This document shows positions 26,255 through 33,911 of a DNA stretch of 37,575 bases, piece by piece. The notes under the pieces are model-generated. The model had not been told where the DNA came from, made no database searches, and saw only the letters and a program-made list of their open reading frames with translations. Every line of letters begins with the position of its first letter. The first letter of the stretch is position 1. Source of the stretch: Curtobacterium sp. 458 (GTDB lineage: Bacteria; Actinomycetota; Actinomycetes; Actinomycetales; Microbacteriaceae); the NCBI RefSeq assembly GCF_030406605.1, contig NZ_CP129104.1, forward strand, positions 3,015,012 to 3,052,586, read 5' to 3'. A program made the position numbers and the translations under genes.

Positions 26255-27592
26255 CTACAGGGCGCCGAGGTTCGTGTCGAGCTCGAACGGCGTCACCTGG
26301 TCGCGGTAGGCCTTCCACTCCTGCCGCTTGTTGAGCAGCACGAAGTTGAAGACCTGCTCGCCGAGGGTCTCCGCCACGAGCTCGGAGTCCTCCATGAGAC
26401 CGAGCGCGTGGTCGAGGCTCGCCGGGAGCTGCTTGTAGCCGAGCGCGCGACGCTCCGAGTCCGAGAGGCTCCAGACGTTGTCCTCGGCCTCGGCGGGGAG
26501 CTCGTAGCCCTCGTCGATGCCCTTGAGCCCCGCCGCGAGGAGCAGCGAGTACGCCAGGTACGGGTTCGCCGCCGAGTCGATGCCGCGGTACTCGATGCGC
26601 GCGGACTGGCCCTTGTTCGGCTTGTACAGCGGGACGCGGACGAGGGCGGAGCGGTTGTTGTGCCCCCACGTCACGAACGACGGGGCCTCGTCACCGCCCC
26701 AGAGGCGCTTGTACGAGTTCACGAACTGGTTCGTGACCGCGGTGATCTCAGGCGCGTGGCGGAGGACGCCCGCGATGAAGTGCTTCGCGGTCTCGGAGAG
26801 CTGGTACTGGCCGCCGGCCTCGTAGAAGGCGTTCTGGTCACCCTCGAAGAGCGACACGTGCGTGTGCATGCCCGACCCGGGCTGGCCGGAGATCGGCTTC
26901 GGCATGAACGTGGCGTAGACGCCCTGCTCGATCGCGACCTCCTTCACGACCGTGCGGAAGGTCATGATGTTGTCCGCCATCGTCAGTGCGTCGGCGTAGC
27001 GGAGGTCGATCTCGTTCTGGCCGGGGCCGGCCTCGTGGTGGGAGAACTCCACCGAGATGCCGAGGTCTTCGAGCATGCGGACCGAGCGGCGGCGGAAGTC
27101 GTGCGCACTGCCACCGGGGACGTTGTCGAAGTAGCCGGCCTGGTCGACGGGCTGCGGGCCGCCGTCCTTCCAGTCGCGGCTCTTCAGGAGGTAGAACTCG
27201 ATCTCCGGGTGCGTGTAGAACGTGAACCCGCGCTCGCTCGCCTTCGCCAGCGTCCGCTTGAGGACGTTGCGCGGATCGGCGACCGCGGGCTGCCCGTCCG
27301 GCGTCGTGATGTCGCAGAACATCCGCGCGGTCGGGTCGATCTCGCCGCGCCACGGGAGGATCTGGAACGTCGAGGGGTCCGGGTGCGCGAGCACGTCGGC
27401 CTCGTAGCTGCGGGTCAGGCCCTCGATCGCGGAGCCGTCGAAGCCGATGCCCTCGGCGAAGGCACCCTCGACCTCGGCCGGCGCGATCGCGACCGACTTG
27501 AGCGTCCCGATGACGTCGGTGAACCAGAGTCGGATGAACTTGATGCCGCGCTCCTCGATGGTGCGGAGCACGAAGTCCGTCTGCTTGTCCAT
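26255..27592 (-). CDS. glnA2: Glutamine synthetase-like protein GlnA2
   Basis: A second GSI-family protein of 445 residues. Core motifs are present: GFDGSAIEGL, HPEIEFYLL, HHEAGPGQNEIDLRYAD, MPKPISGQPGSGMHTH, NKGQSARIEYRG. The usual adenylylation Tyr is replaced by Trp (DNVWSLSDSERR against LYELPPEE in GlnA1), so GlnE should not control it. GlnA2 proteins of other actinobacteria include true glutamine synthetases and gamma-glutamylpolyamine synthetases; sequence alone does not decide. The ATG has GAAAGGG upstream, and a TAGGCT box at 27626-27631 could drive it. It is first in an operon with glnE, ten bases apart. Confidence 0.92.
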   Translation of the reverse strand: MDKQTDFVLRTIEERGIKFIRLWFTDVIGTLKSVAIAPAEVEGAFAEGIGFDGSAIEGLTRSYEADVLAHPDPSTFQILPWRGEIDPTARMFCDITTPDGQPAVADPRNVLKRTLAKASERGFTFYTHPEIEFYLLKSRDWKDGGPQPVDQAGYFDNVPGGSAHDFRRRSVRMLEDLGISVEFSHHEAGPGQNEIDLRYADALTMADNIMTFRTVVKEVAIEQGVYATFMPKPISGQPGSGMHTHVSLFEGDQNAFYEAGGQYQLSETAKHFIAGVLRHAPEITAVTNQFVNSYKRLWGGDEAPSFVTWGHNNRSALVRVPLYKPNKGQSARIEYRGIDSAANPYLAYSLLLAAGLKGIDEGYELPAEAEDNVWSLSDSERRALGYKQLPASLDHALGLMEDSELVAETLGEQVFNFVLLNKRQEWKAYRDQVTPFELDTNLGAL

Positions 27593-27625
27593 TGACGCCC
27601 TTTCCGTGGAGCAGCTGGGATGCTC

Positions 27626-27631
27626 AGCCTA
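27626..27631 (-). promoter_or_regulatory. -10 element of the glnA2-glnE operon
   Basis: TAGGCT on the reverse strand, predicting a start near 27619 and a leader of about 27 bases with GAAAGGG. No GlnR half-site pattern like that before glnA1 was seen here. Confidence 0.4.
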
Positions 27632-27643
27632 TTGGTTCCCGGG

Positions 27644-27820
27644 TCAGTCTTCGTCGTCCCACCGCTCGTTGTTCGCCTTGATGCGGTCGAGGGCGTGCTG
27701 CGCCTCCTCACGCGTGTCGAACGGGCCGATGCGGTCGCGCTGCGGGGACTGCGGGCCCTGCTCCACCTCGTGCGTCTTCTCGTTGAACCACCACTGGGAC
27801 TCGATGCGTTCGTCGCTCAT
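27644..27820 (-). CDS. Small SPOR-like protein of unknown function
   Basis: 58 residues, acidic and Trp-rich: QWWFNEKTHEVEQGPQSP, then RIGPFDTREEAQHALDRIKANNERW. The pattern of a strand, GPF-T-EEAQ-AL and a helix resembles half of a SPOR (peptidoglycan-binding) repeat, and such proteins are often annotated this way in actinobacteria. There is no signal peptide, so binding of cell wall is doubtful. A TACGGT box six bases before the ATG (27827-27832) supports the start and leaderless translation. It lies 51 bases upstream of glnA2 on the same strand and is divergent from map. Confidence 0.8.
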   Translation of the reverse strand: MSDERIESQWWFNEKTHEVEQGPQSPQRDRIGPFDTREEAQHALDRIKANNERWDDED

Positions 27821-27826
27821 GCCGCC

Positions 27827-27832
27827 ACCGTA
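27827..27832 (-). promoter_or_regulatory. -10 element of the small SPOR-like gene, leaderless type
   Basis: TACGGT on the reverse strand ends six bases before the ATG at 27820. Confidence 0.55.
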
Positions 27833-27882
27833 CCCACGGGCGGGCGGCGGGGGCCGGGGTGGGGCGTTGCGTGGCGCGCGGG

Positions 27883-27992
27883 CTGTCGCTTCCGCGAAAG
27901 CGACAGTCCTCCGCGCGGTCGCGGCGAGATCTGTCGCCTTCGCGACAGCGACAGTCCTCCGCGCGGTTGCGGCGGGATCTGTCGCCCCCGCG
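27883..27992. repeat. Tandem 48-bp units of the GCGAAAGCGACAG family
   Basis: Two units at 27893-27940 and 27941-27988 each read a forward arm (CGCGAAAGCGACAG or CGCGACAGCGACAG), TCCTCCGCGCGG, then GATCTGTCGC. A partial arm at 27883 makes the left end near-palindromic. They lie in the 342-base divergent region between the small SPOR-like gene and map, so they are not simple terminators of either. Confidence 0.75.
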
Positions 27993-28012
27993 GTGCGCCC
28001 CGCGCCCGACGC

Positions 28013-28069
28013 GACCGCCTGGAGGCCCGGTGCCGGTCCGCCGGGCGGCCTGCGGGCCTCCAGGCGGTC
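28013..28069. repeat. CTGGAGG/CGGTGCCGGTCCG inverted repeat in a divergent promoter region
   Basis: A 16-bp perfect stem (GACCGCCTGGAGGCCC with its complement) around a 25-base loop containing CGGTGCCGGTCCGCCGGGCG. The same element, with small changes, is in the repeats at 37312 and 37495. Just downstream, CACCGCGTCGGCACCCGCG is repeated twice in tandem (28071-28135). Its place between divergent genes argues against a plain terminator. Confidence 0.7.
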
Positions 28070-28149
28070 ACCGCGCACCGCGTCGGCACCCGCGCGTCCT
28101 CGCCCGCGCACCGCGTCGGCACCCGCGCGTCCTCGCCCGCGCGCCCGGA

Positions 28150-28155
28150 TAGAGT
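28150..28155 (+). promoter_or_regulatory. -10 element of map
   Basis: TAGAGT ends seven bases before the map ATG at 28163, consistent with a leaderless transcript. Confidence 0.5.
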
Positions 28156-28162
28156 GGTCGGC

Positions 28163-29026
28163 ATGCCCCGGGACGCACACGGACACCTGACCGCCGGCCG
28201 GATCTCCCCGCAGCGACCCGTCCCCAAGGACATCGAGCGGCCCGAGTACGTCGGCCGCGCCGAGCCCGACGAGCACGGCCACGGTGACACGTACACCGCC
28301 GAGGAGGTCGAGCGGATCCGGACCGCAGGACGCATCGCCTCGCAGGCGATCGACGCCGTCGGCGCAGCGATCCGTCCGGGCGTCACCACCGACGAGCTCG
28401 ACCGGATCGCCCACGAGTTCGTCGTGTCGCACGGCGCCTACCCCTCGACGCTCGGCTACCGCGGGTACCCGAAGTCGCTGTGCTCGAGCCTCAACGAGGT
28501 CATCTGCCACGGGATCCCGGACGACACCGTGCTGCAGGAGGGCGACCTCGTCAACATCGACATCACCGCCTACAAGGACGGGATGCACGGCGACACGAAC
28601 CGGACGTTCCTCGTCGGCGAGGCCGCCCCGGAGGTGCAGGACCTCGTCACCCGCACCGAGGAAGCCCTCCGCCGCGGAATCAAGGCCGTCGCTCCCGGGC
28701 GGCAGGTCAACGTCATCGGCCGCGCGATCGAGGCGTACGCGAAGCGCTTCGGCTACGGCGTCGTCCGCGACTACACCGGGCACGGGGTCGGACGGGCGTT
28801 CCACTCCGGGCTGATCATCCCCCACTACGACGCGCCCCACTACGACACCGTCATCGAGGAGGGCATGGTGTTCACGATCGAGCCGATGCTCACCCTCGGC
28901 GGGATCGAGGCGGACATCTGGTCGGACGACTGGACCGTCTCCACGCGCGACAAGTCGTGGACCGCGCAGTTCGAGCACACCCTCGTCGTCACCGAGCGCG
29001 GCGCCGAGCTCCTCACCGTCTCCTGA
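28163..29026 (+). CDS. map: Methionine aminopeptidase, type I
   Basis: Removes the initiator Met from new proteins, cytoplasmic, 287 residues. An N-terminal extension of about 40 residues (SPQRPVPKDIERPEYVG) precedes the pita-bread fold, as in actinobacterial MapB proteins whose extension carries a Pro-rich SH3-binding-like stretch. The metal ligands are all visible: Asp in NIDITAYKDGMHGD (two), His in TGHGVGRAFH, Glu in TIEPML and Glu in QFEHTLVV. The substrate-site His is in EVICHGIPDD. A TAGAGT box stands seven bases upstream. ppgK starts 32 bases after the stop, so the two are probably one operon. Confidence 0.95.
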   Translation: MPRDAHGHLTAGRISPQRPVPKDIERPEYVGRAEPDEHGHGDTYTAEEVERIRTAGRIASQAIDAVGAAIRPGVTTDELDRIAHEFVVSHGAYPSTLGYRGYPKSLCSSLNEVICHGIPDDTVLQEGDLVNIDITAYKDGMHGDTNRTFLVGEAAPEVQDLVTRTEEALRRGIKAVAPGRQVNVIGRAIEAYAKRFGYGVVRDYTGHGVGRAFHSGLIIPHYDAPHYDTVIEEGMVFTIEPMLTLGGIEADIWSDDWTVSTRDKSWTAQFEHTLVVTERGAELLTVS

Positions 29027-29058
29027 CAGCCCCTGACCTCCCTACCGAAAGGCTCCTC

Positions 29059-29817
29059 ATGACCACCCTCGCAGTCGGCGTCGACATCGGCGGTACGGGC
29101 ATCAAGGGCGCGATCGTCGACGTCGCCACCGGCGAACTCCAGACCGACCGGATCAAGAAGGCCACGCCCGAGGGCGGCAAGCCGCACGACATCGTCGCGG
29201 TGGCGAAGTCGATCCTCGACGAGCTCGCGCCGGCAGCGGACGTCCCGGTGGGCGTGTGCTTCCCGGCGATCGTCCGCGACGGCAAGACCATGTCGGCGGC
29301 GAACGTGTCGAAGAAGTGGATCGGCTTCGAGGCCGAGGCGCTCTTCGAGAAGGAGCTCGGGCGGTCGATCCACTTCGTCAACGACGCCGACGCCGCCGGG
29401 TTCGCGGAGCAGCAGTTCGGCGCGGCGAAGGGCAAGGACGGCCTCGTCGTCGTCACGACCCTGGGCACCGGGATCGGCACGGCGCTCATCAACGACGGCG
29501 TGCTCATCGTGAACTCCGAGCTGGGGCACCTCGAGATCGACGGGCACGACGCCGAGACGAAGGCCTCGTTCGCCGCGAAGGAGCGGGACGACCTGTCCTG
29601 GAAGCACTGGGCGAAGCGCCTGCAGAAGTACTACTCGACGCTCGAGGCGCTGCTCTCCCCCGAGCTCTTCGTCGTGGGCGGCGGCGTGTCGAAGCACCAC
29701 GAGGAGTTCCTGCCGCTGCTCGACCTGCAGGCGGGCATCATCCCCGCGACGCTCCGCAACAACGCGGGGATCATCGGCGCGGCGACGCTCGCTGCCCGGT
29801 CGCAGCCGCAGCAGTAG
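29059..29817 (+). CDS. ppgK: Polyphosphate glucokinase
   Basis: ROK-type kinase that phosphorylates glucose using polyphosphate or ATP, cytoplasmic, 252 residues, the usual length for PpgK. Visible: the phosphate loop VGVDIGGTGIKGAIVD, the catalytic Asp in VNDADAAGFAEQQFG, the second phosphate site TLGTGIGTALI, the Glu and His of ELGHLEIDG, and KYYSTLEALLSPELFVVGGGVSK. The zinc-binding Cys cluster of most ROK repressors is absent, as in other PpgK proteins. GAAAGG lies before the ATG. It follows map by 32 bases and ends before the inverted repeat at 29839-29903. Confidence 0.94.
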   Translation: MTTLAVGVDIGGTGIKGAIVDVATGELQTDRIKKATPEGGKPHDIVAVAKSILDELAPAADVPVGVCFPAIVRDGKTMSAANVSKKWIGFEAEALFEKELGRSIHFVNDADAAGFAEQQFGAAKGKDGLVVVTTLGTGIGTALINDGVLIVNSELGHLEIDGHDAETKASFAAKERDDLSWKHWAKRLQKYYSTLEALLSPELFVVGGGVSKHHEEFLPLLDLQAGIIPATLRNNAGIIGAATLAARSQPQQ

Positions 29818-29838
29818 CGGCGGCAGCAGACACGCCAG

Positions 29839-29903
29839 CCGAACCGCGAAAGCGACATCGAACCACCCGCGCGGTCTGGTTCGATGTCGCCTTCGCGGTT
29901 CGG
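29839..29903. terminator. Long inverted repeat after ppgK
   Basis: 27-base arms with one mismatch around an 11-base loop, starting 22 bases after ppgK. The inner part contains CGCGAAAGCGACA and its near complement, so it is a longer-stem member of the repeat family seen at 82, 17606 and 27893. It probably ends the map-ppgK transcript before rnpB. Confidence 0.7.
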
Positions 29904-29946
29904 AGGGCGAGCGCACCGCTGGACCCCGTACGGGCGCGTCGCCCGG

Positions 29947-29952
29947 TAGACT
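29947..29952 (+). promoter_or_regulatory. -10 element of rnpB
   Basis: TAGACT followed by six bases and then the predicted RNase P RNA 5' end at 29959. It gives an internal measure of the distance from TANNNT to transcription start in this genome. Confidence 0.6.
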
Positions 29953-29958
29953 GCTGGT

Positions 29959-30319
29959 GCGAACGGGTCGGTGAGACGGTCGCGTCACTCCCCCGGGAGT
30001 GCCGAGGAACGTCCGGGCTCCACAGAGCAGGGCGGTGGGTAACACCCACCCGGAGCAATCCGCGAGACAGTGCCACAGAAAGCAGACCGCCGGCGGCGAC
30101 GTCGGTAAGGGTGAAACGGTGGTGTAAGAGACCACCAGGGGTCCGGGTGACCGGATCCGCTCGGTAAACCTCGCCCGGAGCAAGGTCAGACAGAGGACGT
30201 CGAGGCTGCTCGCCGAGTCCTCGGGTAGACCGCTGGAGGCCGACGGCAACGTCGGTCCGAGAGAGATGGCCGTCACCGCGAGAGCGGGACAGAACCCGGC
30301 GTACGGCCGGCCCGTTCGC
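29959..30319 (+). ncRNA. rnpB: RNase P RNA, bacterial class A
   Basis: Catalytic RNA that removes 5' leaders from tRNA precursors. The 5' end GCGAACGGGTCGG pairs with the 3' end CCGGCCCGTTCGC as helix P1. The conserved core is clear: GAGGAACGTCCGGGCTCCAC followed by AGAGCAGGG, the CGGTGGGTAAC hairpin, CAGTGCCACAGAAA, GTAAGGGTGAAACGG, GGTGTAAGAGACCACC, and near the 3' end GGACAGAACCCGGCGTACGG. About 360 bases, within the normal range. The ends are set by P1 pairing and the upstream TAGACT box and may be off by a few bases. Confidence 0.95.
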
Positions 30320-30322
30320 ACA

Positions 30323-30362
30323 GACGGGAGGCCCGGTGCCAGCTGGCACCGGGCCTCCCGTC
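30323..30362. terminator. Perfect 40-bp palindrome between rnpB and the DUF164 gene
   Basis: Two 20-base arms meeting at CAGCTG, starting GACGGGAGGCCCGG. It equals 2909-2948 except for one paired change (G-C to C-G) in the stem. It sits between rnpB and a convergent gene and can end both. Confidence 0.8.
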
Positions 30363-30378
30363 GTCCGGGTGGCCGGGT

Positions 30379-31113
30379 CTACAGCCCCGACTCGGGCGTG
30401 CGCACGAGGATCGCGTCGCTGTCCGGGCAGAGCACGACGTCGTCCGGCGCCGCCGCACGGATCGTCTGCAGGTCGGAGTTCGTCAGGGTCACGCCGGAGG
30501 CCGTCGACACGCCACCCTGCAGGAGCGACGCGCCGAAGCCGTACCGGGCGCGCTGCCGGTCGTACAGCGCCAGGAGCTCCGCCGGCACCTTCGCGGCGAC
30601 GTCGGCGCGGGACTGCACGGCGGAGGTCCGGTCGGCTTCGAGCCGAGCGATCTCGGTGTCCCGCTCGGCGACGAGTCCGGCGCGCGCGGCGTCGGCGTCG
30701 GCGAGTTGCGCCTCGATGTCCCCGACGCGGGCGCGGAGGCCGTCGAGCTGCTCCATGACCTCGAGTTCGCTCGTCTCGAGGTCGCCGATGCGCCGCTGCA
30801 GCGAGTCGAGTTCGCTCTGCAGGCCGGCGGCGTCCTTCGCGTTCGCGACGTTCTGCAGGAGCGTGGTGTCGCGCTCGACCCGTGCCTGCGCGATCGCCGT
30901 GTCCGACTCGAGGCGTGCGAGTTCACGCTCGGCGTCCTCGACGAGGCCGGTCGCCGCGGCGAGTTCGCCACGGAGCTTCGCCGCCTTCGTGCTGAGCTCG
31001 GTGAGCTGGTCGCCCTTGCGGAGCGCGGTGATGCGGTGCTCGATGCGGGTCACGTCGTTGTCGAGTCGCTGGACGTCGAGGAGGATGGCCTGGTCCTCGG
31101 GTGCTGCCTTCAC
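30379..31113 (-). CDS. DUF164-type coiled-coil protein with a degenerate zinc ribbon, GTG start
   Basis: 244 residues. The family (M. tuberculosis Rv2229c and relatives) has a long N-terminal coiled coil and a C-terminal C4 zinc ribbon; function unknown. Here the coiled coil runs from about 5 to 180 (repeated EL-RLE-D, QSELDSLQRRIGDLE). The end keeps the family context (RARYGFGASLL, NSDLQTIRAAAPDDVVLC, AILVRT), but CxGC reads VSTAS and CxxCG reads CPDSD, so only one of four Cys remains. Zinc binding is unlikely. The GTG at 31113 is chosen because AAGGAG stands seven bases upstream and the DUF34 stop is only two bases away; the two are co-translated. Confidence 0.88.
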   Translation of the reverse strand: MKAAPEDQAILLDVQRLDNDVTRIEHRITALRKGDQLTELSTKAAKLRGELAAATGLVEDAERELARLESDTAIAQARVERDTTLLQNVANAKDAAGLQSELDSLQRRIGDLETSELEVMEQLDGLRARVGDIEAQLADADAARAGLVAERDTEIARLEADRTSAVQSRADVAAKVPAELLALYDRQRARYGFGASLLQGGVSTASGVTLTNSDLQTIRAAAPDDVVLCPDSDAILVRTPESGL

Positions 31114-31115
31114 GG

Positions 31116-31982
31116 TCAGGCTCCTTCTGCTTCGGTGGTGGGTCCGGCCGCGGCCCCGTCGGGCCCGGCAGCCGGCAGGACGGCGAAGTCCCACGGGTCG
31201 GTCCGGAGGTCGCTCACGGTCACCCGGACCCCCGCGGCGGCGGCGAGCTCCGACGCGGCGACGTCGAGCCAGAGCCACTCGGTGGCCCAGTGGGACGTGT
31301 CGATGAGCGCGGGGCCCAGGGCGAGCTGTGCCTGCTCGCGGAACTCGGACGCCGGGTGGTGACGGAGGTCGCTCGTGACGTAGACGTCGGCGCCGAGGAC
31401 GGCGGGGTGCCCGAGCAGCGAATCGCCCGCGCCGGCGCAGAGCGCGACGGTCCGGACCGGGTCGTCGTACCCGCCGGACACGCGGACGCCCGTGGCGGTC
31501 CCCGGCAAGAAGTCGACGAGGGTCCGGGCGAGGGCGCCGAGCGTGGTGGGCTCAGCGAGCGTGCCGACGCGACCGATCCCCGTCGCGGGGTCGGCTCCGG
31601 GGTCGATCGGTCGTTGGTCGGTCAGACCGAGGCGGTCGGCGAGCACGGCGGACGTGCCGGTGGTCACGACGTCGGCGTTGGTGTGGGCGGCCAGGAGTCC
31701 GGCGCCACCGCGGACGAGGGTCGCGAGGACGGCACCCTTGTACGTCGACTCGGCGATGGTCGTGACACCGCGGAGCAGCAGCGGGTGGTGCGTCAAGAGC
31801 AGGTCCGCCCCGAGCGCCACGGTCTCCGCGGCGATCGCGGGGACGGCGTCGACGGCGAGGTGCACGTGCTGCACGTCGGCATCCGGATCGCCGGCGACGA
31901 GGCCGACCGCGTCCCACGACTCCGCCCCGGCGGACGGCCACAGCTGCTCGACGACGTCCTGGATCTCGCGGAGCTTCGGCAT
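31116..31982 (-). CDS. DUF34/NIF3 family dinuclear-metal protein
   Basis: A 288-residue member of the NIF3 (YbgI, DUF34) family, which binds two metal ions; proposed as GTP cyclohydrolase I type 2 or a metal chaperone, but not settled. Metal-site motifs are intact: SWDAVGLVAGD, LLLTHHPLLLRG, AAHTNADV and, near the C-terminus, ALIDTSHWATEWLW. The middle insert is short. The ATG at 31982 is supported by TAGACT six bases upstream (31989-31994). The DUF164-type gene follows after two bases; this pairing is conserved in actinobacteria. Confidence 0.92.
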   Translation of the reverse strand: MPKLREIQDVVEQLWPSAGAESWDAVGLVAGDPDADVQHVHLAVDAVPAIAAETVALGADLLLTHHPLLLRGVTTIAESTYKGAVLATLVRGGAGLLAAHTNADVVTTGTSAVLADRLGLTDQRPIDPGADPATGIGRVGTLAEPTTLGALARTLVDFLPGTATGVRVSGGYDDPVRTVALCAGAGDSLLGHPAVLGADVYVTSDLRHHPASEFREQAQLALGPALIDTSHWATEWLWLDVAASELAAAAGVRVTVSDLRTDPWDFAVLPAAGPDGAAAGPTTEAEGA

Positions 31983-31988
31983 CCCGTC

Positions 31989-31994
31989 AGTCTA
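31989..31994 (-). promoter_or_regulatory. -10 element of the DUF34 gene, leaderless type
   Basis: TAGACT on the reverse strand ends six bases before the ATG at 31982. It is the same hexamer as in the rnpB promoter. Confidence 0.55.
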
Positions 31995-32059
31995 CCGAGC
32001 CGACCACACGCACCACGTCGGCCGTGCGGCCCGGGCGATCCGTGCCTCCAGGCCGCACT

Positions 32060-33091
32060 TCAGGCGCGTCCGAGCGCCCGCAGGATGCGGGCGACGAGCC
32101 GCTGCCACCAGCCGGTGTGCTGTTCCTGCTCGCGCTCCTGCGGAGCGGCTTCCGCCGTCGGCTCCGCGTCGACCGGGCGAGCCGCCTCGGGGAGCACGAC
32201 CGGCGTGCTCGCGGTGGCGCCGACGTGCGCGGTGAGCGCGGCGGCGAACGCCTGGCGGTCGATGACGGTGGGTCCGGTGGCGGGCTGGACGAGCGGCGTC
32301 GGTCGCGTGTTCGCGGACACCGGCGTGACGGCCAGGAGGCCCGGTGCGGGTCGGACGGGTTCGTCGCGGTCGGCGACGGGTTCCGGTGCACGCTCGGGCT
32401 CGACCAGTGCCGGGGTCGCGGTCGGCGCTGCGACGGTCGCGACCGTGGTCGCGGCCGCCGGTACGGGTCCTGCGACGGTGCGGACCGGGGCGGTCGCCGC
32501 GCGGCGGGCTGCGGCGCGCTCGCGGCGGTCCGCCTCGACGGCGGCATCGGAGAGGAGGTCGGCGAAGACCGTGCGGGCGAATGTACGGGCGGCGCGCACC
32601 TCGGGGTCGTCGAGGTCGGCGACGGTGGCCTCCCACGCGGCGAGGCGCGCGAGGTCCTCGTCACGGCGGCGGACCTCGTCCTCGAGCAGGACGATGCGTT
32701 CGATCGTGGGCCGTCCGGTGGCGGGGCCGACCTCGATCGCGAGGTCCTCGATGCGGAGGGCGAGGCGCGCCGGGGGCTCCGGGAACGACGGGGCGCACGC
32801 AGCGTGGCGGGCGCGGTCGCGCGGGCGGCGGAAGGCCTCGGCGGCGGTGTCGGGGGCCGCGACGGCGGTGTCGTCAGCGTCGGTGCGCTCGTCGCTGTGG
32901 TCGATCGCCGGCTCGGCGGTCGGGGTGGTCAGCGTCGCGGCGTCCGGTCGCTGCACGGGACCGGTGACCGGCGGGACGACGAGGTCCGCCAGGTACGGTG
33001 CGCGCGTGGCCGGGGCGTCACGGAGCCACTCCTCGAGCTCGCGACCGAAGGGGTCGACGAGGGGGGTGCGTGCACCGGACTGCGTCTCCAT
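32060..33091 (-). CDS. Ala/Pro-rich protein of unknown function
   Basis: I do not recognise this 343-residue protein. Its N-terminus (VDPFGRELEEWLRDAPATR) looks folded. The middle holds a charged, probably helical part (about 105-200: ERIVLLEDEVRRRDEDLARLAAWE, then DPEVRAARTFARTVFADLL), then a long Ala/Pro/Thr/Val region, probably disordered, and an amphipathic end (GWWQRLVARILRALGRA) that could touch a membrane. No signal peptide or catalytic motif. Reverse-strand coding is supported by the TACGGT box six bases before the ATG (33098-33103) and by its length. Other frames here are also open because of the GC content, so a search is needed to confirm it. Confidence 0.65.
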   Translation of the reverse strand: METQSGARTPLVDPFGRELEEWLRDAPATRAPYLADLVVPPVTGPVQRPDAATLTTPTAEPAIDHSDERTDADDTAVAAPDTAAEAFRRPRDRARHAACAPSFPEPPARLALRIEDLAIEVGPATGRPTIERIVLLEDEVRRRDEDLARLAAWEATVADLDDPEVRAARTFARTVFADLLSDAAVEADRRERAAARRAATAPVRTVAGPVPAAATTVATVAAPTATPALVEPERAPEPVADRDEPVRPAPGLLAVTPVSANTRPTPLVQPATGPTVIDRQAFAAALTAHVGATASTPVVLPEAARPVDAEPTAEAAPQEREQEQHTGWWQRLVARILRALGRA

Positions 33092-33097
33092 GCCCGA

Positions 33098-33103
33098 ACC
33101 GTA
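33098..33103 (-). promoter_or_regulatory. -10 element of the gene at 33091, leaderless type
   Basis: TACGGT on the reverse strand ends six bases before the ATG. It is the same hexamer and spacing as before the small SPOR-like gene at 27820. Confidence 0.55.
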
Positions 33104-33209
33104 AATATCGGAGGCGGAGAACCGTGGGAGATCCGCGGAGTGTCGCGAGATCCGCTGCCATGTCACCCGGACGTGAGCGGCGTGTCGCGCCGGACGGCCC
33201 GGTGCGGCC

Positions 33210-33806
33210 TCAGTCCGGCCGGTCGATCGTCCCGAGCAGGGCCCGTCCGGCCTCCCATTCACCGACGCCGGCGGCGACGTTGACGTGCTGCGCCGCGCCG
33301 ATCCGGTGGACCGTCGCGCCGAGCGTCGAGGCGAACGCGAGTGCCCGGTCGGCTGCGCAGTACGGGTCGTCGTCGCTGACGACGAGGTGCACGTTGCCGA
33401 ACGCGGAGCGGTGCGCCGGTGCCGTGAACCCGCTTGCCTCCGGGGGGAAGCCGGGTGCCTCCGGGTCCGGCGGTGCGACGAGGAGCGCTCCCGCGACGGG
33501 GGCGGCACCGCCGGTGCGTCGCTCGCGGTCGCGGCGCGCGGGATCGGAGAGCCACCGTGCGGCGGCGAGGACGCCGAGACTGTGCGCGACGAGGACCGGC
33601 GGCCCGTCCGCCGGGTCGAGTGACGCGACCGCGGACGTGATCGCCGCCTGCCAGTCCTCGGGGTCCGGGTGGGACCACGACGCCGGGGCGATCCGGACCA
33701 CCCGTCCGTCCGCGGCCTCGCGGTCCGCCTGCCACCGGGACTGCCAGTGTTCGGGGTCGGAGTTCCAGATGCCGGGCACGATCACCCACGGTCGCGGTCG
33801 CTGCAC
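33210..33806 (-). CDS. Alpha/beta hydrolase, RBBP9/YdeN type, GTG start
   Basis: A 198-residue serine hydrolase. The fold follows the RBBP9/YdeN family: VIVPGIWNSDPEHWQSRWQ at the start (the family's G-x-x-x-S/D-x-x-HWQ-xW), the nucleophile Ser in VAHSLGVLAAARW, the Asp in VVSDDDPYC and the His in AQHVNVAAGVGEW. The natural substrate is not known; likely a small cytoplasmic esterase. The GTG at 33806 is supported by TACGCT six bases upstream (33813-33818). It lies downstream of araC on the same strand, but its own promoter suggests separate expression. Confidence 0.9.
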   Translation of the reverse strand: MQRPRPWVIVPGIWNSDPEHWQSRWQADREAADGRVVRIAPASWSHPDPEDWQAAITSAVASLDPADGPPVLVAHSLGVLAAARWLSDPARRDRERRTGGAAPVAGALLVAPPDPEAPGFPPEASGFTAPAHRSAFGNVHLVVSDDDPYCAADRALAFASTLGATVHRIGAAQHVNVAAGVGEWEAGRALLGTIDRPD

Positions 33807-33812
33807 GGGAGC

Positions 33813-33818
33813 AGCGTA
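33813..33818 (-). promoter_or_regulatory. -10 element of the hydrolase gene, leaderless type
   Basis: TACGCT on the reverse strand ends six bases before the GTG at 33806. Confidence 0.55.
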
Positions 33819-33911
33819 GCGGTCGGCTCGGCACGGGGCAGATGGGCCGGTCGGCCGCGTCGGGTCGACACTGGCGTCGTCCAGCCGGTCCGGCCGGGGA
33901 CGGCCGTCTGC

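Noticed and set aside
27883..27992. CRISPR-like array (two 48-bp direct units)
   Set aside because: There are no unique spacers between repeats, only two units, and no cas genes. The units belong to the dispersed inverted-repeat family.
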